A DNA stretch of 64,000 nt from Marthasterias glacialis. Its lineage: Eukaryota; Echinodermata; Asteroidea; Forcipulatida; Asteriidae. Location of the stretch: assembly GCA_911728455.2 (NCBI GenBank), contig OU452227.1, forward strand, positions 15,950,110-16,014,109. Direction: 5' to 3'. The notes below the pieces were generated by a model, which was not told the DNA's origin, did no database searches, and saw nothing but the letters and a program-made list of their open reading frames with translations. Position numbers and translations under genes: made by a program. Shown piece by piece: positions 55,450 through 64,000 of this stretch (position 1 is the stretch's first letter; every line of letters starts with the position of its first letter).

Positions 55450-56836
55450 TATAGGTTTTTCTGGCCAATTTCAACAAAAACTTGTTAAATTTAACACCTG
55501 GCTCATTCAATTTTGTTTTAAAATGAATGCTCCGTTGCATCAGCATTCAACAGTAAAAAGGAGTAATTCAATTTCAACAGTTTAGCATTCACTGGGCAGA
55601 TAAGATCTTTCAAATTCATGAGGTCGCAAAGATCATTCAATTTCGTTAAAGCCAACAGCAAGAGGCTGGTCGACCATTCAATTTCATCAATTAGGAAACA
55701 TTTTTGAAATGTTTGCATTCAAATTCGTTTGGTATGTCCTATTCTGATTTGTAGGAGCATGTATAAAGGTAGATATTCTGAGGAGAATTTGTGTCTGGAT
55801 TAGTTCTGCATTATGTACCTCAAAGTAGAGCAATTGGAACCCAAAATGGCTGCCCATGGCTGTACAGAAGAGTGAATAATTTAGATAGGGAAAGAAGTGA
55901 TCTACTGCAAGAAGTGGCTCAACTGAATATCAGACAGTTAAACAACTCATGAAAAGTGGATGAGATGGTACAACAGGCAAAATTACAATACATGCTGAGA
56001 TGCCTATAGCACGTCAAAACATTGAAGGTTAATGAAAAAAAGAAATCAATTCAGATAATAAAGAAATGAATAGAAGTAAATAAACAGAAAAAGAAAAGGA
56101 CCTTTGAAAAAAAAAATCCTCAGGTAAACAACAATATCTGTTATGTTTATTTTAAAATGACCCCTGATAATTTAAAGCTACTGTTTCTGAAAACATCATT
56201 TGTTAACTTTTAATTTGTCAAATCCGGAAAATTCTTCAGAAGTAATGAAGACAACACTAAAGACCAGTACAAACAATCACAAGACTATTGCAAAATATGT
56301 TGTTCTCATTTCACACTAATGACCATAACATTACTAAGCAGCCTTCTAGATACCTGTTACAGGCTTTAACTTTAAACTCAGGGTAATAAAGCAACAGGAA
56401 CAATTATTGCAATTAAGAAAAAACACAGGATTTAATGATATGCAAGCTACACAGAAACGCAACTTACAAAGAACAACTCAAGTGCCAGTAAAAGAACTAT
56501 TGCCAACTTATTTGAAGAAGACATAACTCATGGTTAGTTTGAATGCAAATAAGTTAAACTTCAATGCCCATAAATGAATAATAAAACAAAAACTAGCAAC
56601 AAATTCCTGTGCGCTTTGATGAGTCTTAAATTGATTTCATCAATTGTAAATAGGTAGTAGAAATTCAACTGAAGAATGGTAAAAATGTAGTCTTGAATGC
56701 CTGTAATTAAAATAGAATGACTAAAACAAACCTGAATGAGAAGAACGAAGTTTGAATTAATTAGGGAATAATGCATGAATTTAAATGCGTGTTAATGAAA
56801 CTTAATTTTTGCTGAAATTGACCAGCAAAACCTATA
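55450..56836. mobile_element. 1.39-kb TIR element with repeated CAATTTC motifs
   Basis: Ends TATAGGTTTTTCTGGCCAAT and the complement of ATTGACCAGCAAAACCTATA are inverted repeats about 35 bp long, with a few mismatches. Inside the left 300 bp, ATTCAATTTC occurs about five times, echoing the CAATTTCAACAAAAA of the terminus; GAATG/CATTC words are frequent on the right. No transposase frame is seen. The superfamily is unknown. Confidence 0.65.
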
Positions 56837-57049
56837 AGTTATTTTTATACAAATGTTTTATCTTTTTGAATACTTTGTTTTTTAATCTGCCCCAAACCCT
56901 GGACTTGGTTTGAGTAAAGTGGTTATGTAGCATTTGAATGGAAGATATAATTGAACCGCTCACCTCAAGAATTAACCCCATGTATTTTATTATCTCAAGA
57001 AAATAATTATAATAGTATGTAATTTTATCTTGGAGACAATGACATAGTA

Positions 57050-57215
57050 TGTAATTTTATCTTGGAGACAATGGCGTAGCCACGAGAGTGGTGCACACAA
57101 TTTTCCAGTGCACCCCCCCCAAGGTGACCCCATGAAACAAATCCAGATACATATAATTCACTAAAAAACACAAACCCCCCAACACTGAAAAGCAATGCCC
57201 CCCCCCCATAAAAAA
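57050..57215. repeat. Degenerate repeat with poly-C tracts
   Basis: AATGGCGTAGCCACGAGAG followed by CACCCCCCCC and GCCCCCCCCC tracts. Similar NGGCGTAGC..GGGG beginnings occur near 6033, 62865 and 63398. Confidence 0.55.
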
Positions 57216-57219
57216 AAAA

Positions 57220-58290
57220 CAACTGGCTATGCTGCTGCTTGCAAATTCAAAATATGTTGCCAAAGTTCCAATCAAGAACTGCCTAGCTAAAATCTGACAG
57301 TTTGATTTTTCCCAAAGAAAATGAAAATTGATAGCAGCAAATGAGTACCTTTGTAAATAAACACAGTCAATGATTGACAAATCTTCCAACATATATTTTG
57401 TTGAGTTTCGATATGGATGACTGTAAGCTCGAAACATGAATAAACACAAAGTTATTGCTAAATTTTGTCGGAATTAATACTTTTATTCAAACCACAATCT
57501 TATGAACTTTAAAAGGCACTTGTGATAAATGGAAGGAATACTGAGATGAGGCAGGGTGCATGCCCACAAAGGTATGTTCTAACCAAGACTATCAGCTCCT
57601 CATTGTATAAATGTATGGCTCAGAACAGTAGCAAATAATATACATTGTATGTAAAGCCCCCAATGGAAACTTCTAGTTACACCACTGATTGCAATACAAA
57701 ACACATTGAGTAAAAATCATATTACAAAATACATTATAAATACCCAAATAAACCAAACAAATCATTGTTTTTAGGGAAATAGTTTAAGTCAGAGAAAAGA
57801 ATTGACGGCTATAGTACATTGTATGCACAAATCTACTTATCTACTTTTTTTTCCTTGACTATTCTCCTTTACATGGAGTCACATTGTGAAAAGTGTGGGG
57901 AATTACCAACTTAAATTGGAAAGGTTTTATTGTATATAGTAATGTCTGTGAGTAGGTTATATTTTGCTGTGTATGACTCTTTTCAATTCAGATTTGTTTT
58001 GAATAATTTATGTCATTGCTCTTTTTGTCGTGTTGGTTTTTTTTTTTAATGTAAAAGCAACTATATTTTAGATTTGGCATTAATAGAAAAATGCATAAGG
58101 CATGTGAACATTTATGCAGGAAGAAAATAAACATTTTAAACAAGTAATTCAAAAAAAATTTTGTTAATTTTTTGTTAATCTTGACACCCCCCCCCCACAT
58201 TGCTTCATTTGCCCGAGACCAAAAGTCAACTAGAAATAGGGAAAAGGAGAACGAAAGCCACAATTTTTCAGGCAAATGCAGGAATTCACC
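57220..58290. other. Intergenic stretch, nothing recognised
   Basis: A/T-rich; no coding or RNA signal seen. Confidence 0.5.
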
Positions 58291-58292
58291 GG

Positions 58293-58560
58293 CCCACAGT
58301 AGTGTGATGGGTAGGGTCTATGAGCGAATACTTGACCTGTAGAAAGAATACTAAATTTGCATAATCCCTATACTGGCAGACAATATTGTTACGAAATTGT
58401 ACGCACAAAAGTGTCCCCAAATGACATGCAATTCACAATGATGTCCTCTATTTCACAAGTGTTACAAGGTTGAAGCACTCACATAATCGAGTGTTGGGAA
58501 GGAGGAAGGGTGCTCTACATGTAGGTATTCACTCAAAGACCCTACCCACTAACTGTGGGG
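58293..58560. mobile_element. Fold-back MITE (CCCACAG ends)
   Basis: CCCACAGTAGTGTGATGGGT and AGGGTCTATGAGCGAATAC are mirrored by TATTCACTCAAAGACCCTAC and CCACTAACTGTGGGG, giving arms of about 40 bp around 190 bp. Outside the right end, CCTGTAGACCGAATACTA at 58591 repeats the internal motif CCTGTAGAAAGAATACTA. Confidence 0.75.
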
Positions 58561-59099
58561 TGGTAGTCTACTTCACTCTGATCTTCTAACCTGTAGACCG
58601 AATACTACATTTGCATTATAGACTCTTATCAAGTAAAGGCAGTGGGTTTACGCCAAACCCTTGTATGTCTACAGGGCCGAAGAATACTTGGCGCGCCTCA
58701 AAGAAAACACCCCCACATATAACTGAGAGATTTTCTAATAAAATGGAGTGTAGAGTTATTTTTTGATAGATTATTCTTTGAGTACATGTAGTTTTTGAGT
58801 TGTTTTAGTGCTTTTGAGTGAGTTTGGGTGGCATTTTTGTGTCATTTTTCGAAATTAAAAAATGACCGACTCACAACTGGGTTGCTGGTAAAGCAAAGCA
58901 TTGTAAAAGATAGGGCATTGACAATTGCGAGAGCCCAAACTTTCTGTTTTTTGGCCTGGCATTAACAAAAACATTTTAAAAGTTGTAAGCGCAAGCAAAC
59001 ACAAGTCAACAATACCGAAAAAGCAAACTACGACAACACTGAATATGTTATAGTAGCGGACTACTGTTCCAAATGCCTATTCATCAGAGAAAAGTCAGT

Positions 59100-61285
59100 G
59101 GGCAGTGAACGAAAAAGGAACTTGGGGCTTAGATCTTAAGAAATGATGTGACTAGGATTTGTAGAACTGCTAAAATTGATTTCTATCCAAATCATGTTTG
59201 TACTAACCAAAATAATTGCAAAAAGTTAGGCCTATGTGCAGGCATAAGAGAGATTCTCCCAAATGAGAAACACATTTATGTTCGTAGTACTTTTAATATT
59301 GATGATGAGGATGTTACAGATCCAAAAACCATAGCAAACAGCTTTAATAATTGATATGTTAACATCAGTAATGTTGTGTGGGTAATATTCCAAATGGTGC
59401 GGATCAAGAACCATGCTCTTATTTAACTCATTGCTCGACCAGTTTGTCAGTTTGCAGTGTTGATCCAGACTTTATCTTAAGGTGATTACCAGGCTGGATT
59501 CTGGAAGGTGTGCTGGTCTGGACAACATCGATGGCTCTTTAAGCTGGCAGCGCCTGTCATTGCCCCCCCCCCCCCCCCCCCCCCCCCCCAACACACGTGT
59601 TTAATCTAACCCTGTCCACATGTACCTTTCCTCAAACGTGGAAAATGGCCAAGATTATTCCCATTTTTAAATCAGGTAACCCCCAAGGCGCTTACTGATG
59701 TTAACATATCAATTATTAATTGATTTTGTCTTTGGTCTCCAAAATCATTGAAAAAGCTGACCACTCCCAACTTCTCCCATACCTTACCACAAATAACCTC
59801 CTATCCCCTAACCAGTCACATCACATTAACAATGGTAATTTAGTTGGTTCGTTATTCATTGATTTGCAGAAAGTTGTTGATGTAGTCAACCATGATTAGT
59901 ATTCTTTTACACAAGCTTTCATTTTATCCACCTCAGCTGTTGAATGGCTGACATTTGATTTATCTCGAAGGACGCAGTGAGTCTGTTTCAAAACCAAACT
60001 ATCCTCAATCAATCCCATTACATCTGGAATACCCCAGGGATCAATCCCTGTATATTAATGGTATATTAATGACTTGCAGAAATGTCTTGGTCACTGCAAC
60101 ATTGACATGTATGCAGATGATGCACTCATTTATTATAGTGATAACAACACTGATCCCATTGAAAGTAAACTTAACTTAAATCTTCTCAGTTTGACTAAAT
60201 GGTTTCTTGCTAACAAACTTATCCTAAATTCTCAAAAAACATAAGTTATGCTTGTTGGTACTATTCAAAAACTCCAAAAGAGCAATGCACTTGACATTTT
60301 TAATTCTGGGCAAAAAATACAGTAAGTAAATTCTTATAAACATGAAGGGGTACTGATCAGAGACAGCAAGCGTAATTTCACTGAACATGTGAACAAAACT
60401 TTACAAAATTGCTTCGCTTGCCAGAACAAGAAAATTTATTAAGCAGCCTAAAGCTTTTTTAGTATACAATTCATTGGATCTACCCTGCATAGACAACTGC
60501 TGTATGGTTTGGGGTGCCAAATCTATTCTTGTTACCAAAATTCAAAAAACCCCAAATAGAGCGCTTCTCATTGTCCTAAAGCATCCTCCATTCCAGTTCA
60601 CCAACTTATTTTTCAGTAATCTTATTAACACAATGACAGTTTTTCAGCGTGTCCACTTCCAACTTGCCTGCCAAGCTTTTAGGGCTTCCATTGGACTAAC
60701 TCTGCCAGAGGCTTAACCTGATCCAAGCTTGGTGATCGACCAACAACATGGGCAATCACACAGGATAATTTTACCGTTCCCAAACCTAAATGTGAAATTG
60801 TTCAAACAGTTTCAAGTACAAAGCACCTTCTCTTTTACACGGTGTCCCTTTAACACTCTTATTCTTCATTTTGGCAGTTGCTAAAGGAAGGCAAGGTTTG
60901 AAACACTTTAATTTTCAGTTCTTTTTGTCATAACTTACCCTGTGTTCTGCCCAGGCTGTTGGCTTGCAGTAACTAATCTGCTTAATAATGGTCTATTCTG
61001 AGGGAGGAATGGGGAGGGGGTGTTCATTTTTTAAATTTTTGTGTGCAATGTTTAGGCCTACTCTATTCTGTTATTGTTTGGTCGGCTGATATGGGTTGGG
61101 GGGAGGGGGTGCAATTCCGTCCTGTTTTTGTATGTAAATTGTCCATTTAGACAGGTTTTTTTCTCTTTTTTCTGTGGTCTTGTCTTTGTTTTTGATGTAC
61201 TTCTTTATAATTTGAGGGCCCCAAATGATCAGCCTTGCTGGATAGGTTACCATCGTTAAATATGGTTTTAAATAAATAAGTAGAT
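59100..61285 (+). pseudogene. Degenerate LINE (CR1/Jockey-like reverse transcriptase)
   Basis: Plus strand, frames broken: DPKTIANSFNN (linker), RLDSGRCAGLDNIDG, WKMAKIIPIFKSGN, SKIIEKADHSQLLPYLTTNN, NPITSGIPQGS, INDLQKCLGHCNIDMYADDA (catalytic YADD), LTKWFLANKLILNSQKT and VNSYKHEGVLI. It ends near an A/T-rich tail (AAATAAATAAGTAG). A poly-C run at 59566-59589 interrupts it. The 5' part, including most of the endonuclease, is missing. Confidence 0.85.
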
Positions 61286-61561
61286 ATTTAATGGACAAGG
61301 TATTCCCACATCAGTGATTAGTGACAATGGCTCACACAACGGCAGTCCAAAGTATCACTAATTTCCTAGCAGCTTTGGATTCGACCATGTGACATCAAGA
61401 CCCAACTATCCACAAAGCAAAGGCATTTTTAAAGGTTCTTTTATACCTCAGTCATTTATTAAAGTGTTCTCCTGTTCAGTTGTCTTGTCTGGTTTAAGGG
61501 GTTCCATTTTAGTGATTTTGTATAACTGAGAGAGTTTAGCAAAATGGGCAGGTAAAATGTT

Positions 61562-61700
61562 GTGTCATGGTCGAGTGGTCTTAGTGCACCAGAATCTAAT
61601 TCTTGTTATTTCAGAGTCTGCGTTTGGGTCCAGTTTGAGCAAGACACTTATCATAACCATAATACCCAGTTCACTATGATAAAGAGGACAGGATTGCCCC
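61562..61700 (+). repeat. tRNA-derived SINE
   Basis: A box TGGTCGAGTGGTCTTAG and B box GTTTGGGTCC, followed by GAGCAAGACACTTATCATAA, a common SINE body motif. Not a functional tRNA. Confidence 0.65.
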
Positions 61701-61789
61701 AGTGTTTCTGGCATGGTCTGGCTTTAATAAGTGCCACCTTACCTTGTATCCCTTTTATCAAGCTGTATTAATTACTGGTTACTCTGCCT

Positions 61790-62860
61790 CAAAATCATTC
61801 TTAACAATTTCCACCTGATCTGCGGGGAAAAGAGTTATTAGTTATGACAGTATGGCCCTTTCATGTACAATTGTATCATTCATTTTTATGATGGAGTTAT
61901 TAATAAGTCCATTTTATTTGATAACACCCAACCTTTGCATGATTTTTTTATGATCAAATCATAGAGCCAAATAAAGTTTGACATAAATAGTCAACTTAAA
62001 ATGATTTTTGTCATACTTTATCTGTTTTTTAATGATAGTCAGTAGTTTTGAGTGAGAGTAGGTGTCCCCCTGCCAATTTTGTACTTCTTTGTTGAGATTA
62101 TGTTTTACTATGTCGTCTGCCATCTTCTTGCAGTAGCTTAGCGATCTTTGTTTAACCAAGGAGAGAGGCAACAAACTGCATTTATCGTCTAACATTGCTT
62201 AGTTTTATCCATGTGGATCTTTTCTACGTGTCATTCTTTCTATTTGTGACCATTTGTTGGATGTATTTTTTCAGCTTAAAAACCCTTACTTTTCGTACAG
62301 TATACATGTAACAGACGCGTACGCAGGGGTGTGTTTTGGCTGTTAAACACCCCCCTTTGCCCTGTAAAAATGGGGATGGAAAAGAGAGTACCAAAGCACA
62401 GAAAAGGAGAAAGAGATTTTTTTTATTACCGCTAAACAAATTAAAAAGAAAAAAACATAATAAATAACAAGTATGAAACGGGGGGATTTCGACATTGTTC
62501 GTATAGGCCCTTCTGCCCCTGTCCACTCCGCGCTTACACGTATTAATGTACGTGCGTGAGCAAAATTGCAACGCGGCGGAGCGCGTTTGAAGACATAAAA
62601 TGTGAACTCTACCACGTCCGCAGTACAAAGCAGTGTGAAATATGAAGGTGGCGCGGCGCGCACCGGTGGTGCGAATCTCCAAATCTCCATCTCCGTAGTT
62701 GATTGCAGCATTGCAGCAGCCTTTCTACTAAACCCGCTTTATTCGTAGCAGGTATGTATTCACCAAGTAATAAGATTAACCCTTTTAGTGCACTGACTGA
62801 ATGCACTATTTAATTAATCCAGGAATGGAATTACACCACAGGGGATGGCAAGACAAGCAA
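61790..62860. other. Intergenic; GC-richer patch at 62510-62700
   Basis: The patch has several CG dinucleotides (GCGGCGGAGCGCG, GGCGCGGCGCGCACC) and is followed by CAGGTATGT, a donor-like site at 62751. It could be a promoter with a first exon of a downstream gene, but no coding homology was recognised. Confidence 0.25.
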
Positions 62861-62885
62861 GGGCGTCAATTGGTGGTAGACAGGG

Positions 62886-62990
62886 GGGGGGCATGTCCCC
62901 CCCCACTTTTTAGAGTTGGGTGATAGCGTATCAAATGTCTCCCCCCACTGTTTGACCCCCCCCCCCCCAAAAAAAAAAAATAAAATAAAT
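62886..62990. repeat. Poly-G/poly-C/poly-A low-complexity region
   Basis: GGGGGGGG, CCCCCCCC and A-runs within a degenerate interspersed repeat. Confidence 0.8.
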
Positions 62991-63604
62991 AAAAAAATGG
63001 ATATACGCTAAATAAAAGTAACAATATACAGCGCATTTTGGGGAAAGTAAACGTGAGTGTTTTCGGGTTTTTCATACATTTTTCTTCAAAGAACTGATAA
63101 CGTTCGAATGGTATTGGGTGAAATGATTTTTGTGTTTATACTGCCCTGTCGACGGCGCATACAAAGATGGGCCACGCGCACAATGCTATTTGGGCTTATT
63201 TCCGGCCAAGCTTGTTTATGGCCCTAATCAATGCAGAAAATTGGCGAGTTTTGTTCCAGACATGAACGCGCCCGTTATACATTTTCTGTCTGTACCATGG
63301 CATACGAGAACGACCTGCAGAGCAATTATTTTTTGACAAGGGAGTGAAAACTTTCAGGTATGCTTTTTGTTTCTCTGAATGTTTTTCGTCCCCAACGGCG
63401 TAGCGACCTGGGGTGTGGAGGTGACACCCTAAATATTTTTCCTAAGTAAGCATTTAGAGCCACAGTTGGCAAATTGAACACCAAACGTACCCGAGTAAGG
63501 GCTCGGACTGAACACAAATCCATTCGGCAAGCCTAGAGATTTGCCGACTAATTAGCCGACTGAAAATTTTAGTTTCATCCTTGTAGTGTGAGAAGTCAAA
63601 CTTT

Positions 63605-63905
63605 GAATTAACAAATTAATATTCTCGGCAATGTGCAGAAATCTAACTTACTAAGCTCTGAAAACACTAAAAGCCGTAGAGCGTCGGGAGGCTTCACCCC
63701 CGGACCCGCATAAGAAGTGATGCCTATATAAACTCCAACAGTAGGGGATTTGTCCTGAATCCTAAGTACTTTAAGTTTGAATTTCAATGTTAAATGTCTA
63801 TTTTCGGCAACTTGGCAGTCCTCCTCAGCCCTAAAAACATTTAAAAACGTAGAGCGTCCGGGGGCTTCGCCCCCTGGACCCCCACTAGAAATTATGTCTA
63901 TTTTT
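63605..63905. repeat. Tandem pair of interspersed repeat units (CGTAGAGCGTC)
   Basis: GTAGAGCGTCGGGAGGCTTC at 63677 and GTAGAGCGTCCGGGGGCTTC at 63850 lie within two imperfect units of about 170 bp, both containing AAAACA.T.AAA and GGACCC. The apparent 101-codon frame is repeat sequence. Confidence 0.65.
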
Positions 63906-64000
63906 TCACTCAAACAGGGGATTCGAGAAATAATTAGTTTTCAAAGCTTGCATTTCGAATAATTTATGAGTCATCTAATGCTAGGTATCCGAGGGCCATT

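Noticed and set aside
62224..62711. Overlapping minus-strand frames of 122-152 codons
   Set aside because: They overlap each other in different frames, and no family motif or splice support could be seen.

Overview
The window is eukaryotic: an AT-rich, intron-rich animal locus crowded with transposable elements. The only gene that can be read in full is a NudE-family gene (NDE1/NDEL1 orthologue) on the + strand. Its nine coding exons run from 6802 to 51381 with conserved splice phases and give a 319-residue protein. The mix of DIRS retroelements, pogo/hAT-like MITEs, tRNA-derived SINEs and recurrent ACATGTA-type words suggests a marine invertebrate, perhaps an echinoderm, hemichordate or similar. 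That assignment is an inference, not a proof.

Layout. 1-2280: a large minus-strand coding exon (774-2279) of a Cys/His/Gln-rich protein of uncertain identity, next to a tRNA-derived SINE. 2280-6800: intergenic DNA with two palindromes and at least two MITEs. 6802-51381: the NudE gene. Intron 1 (6885-11756) holds a near-perfect 0.7-kb fold-back element and two MITE copies. Intron 2 (11911-18295) holds a minus-strand DIRS-type retroelement with reverse transcriptase, RNase H and tyrosine recombinase remnants. Intron 5 is a GC-AG intron with a pogo-type MITE, another TA-flanked MITE and a SINE cluster. Intron 6 holds a 2.0-kb hAT-type element with a perfect 8-bp target duplication. Intron 7 (14.2 kb) is mostly a 35-bp minisatellite of about 175 units, split by a 7779-bp DNA transposon. 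Intron 8 carries hAT-like MITEs, a second DIRS fragment (+ strand) and a LINE remnant continues in the 3' half of that intron. 51382-64000: NudE 3' UTR, then intergenic DNA with SINEs, a 1.4-kb terminal-inverted-repeat element, a fold-back MITE, a degenerate LINE (59.1-61.3 kb) and short repeats.

The most interesting object is the 7779-bp transposon at 30974-38752. It has 52-bp terminal inverted repeats and a TAA target duplication inside the minisatellite. It carries two divergently transcribed genes. One is a two-exon 577-residue DDE-like transposase candidate with a C-terminal zinc finger. The other is a coiled-coil protein with a BEN-like domain that is now frameshifted. It also contains three tandem 502-bp repeats. 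The transposase candidate looks distantly like the Zator/ISAzo13 group, but I could not test this.

NudE proteins are coiled-coil adaptors linking LIS1 to cytoplasmic dynein. Nothing else in the window appears to work with it functionally; the rest is mobile or repetitive DNA.
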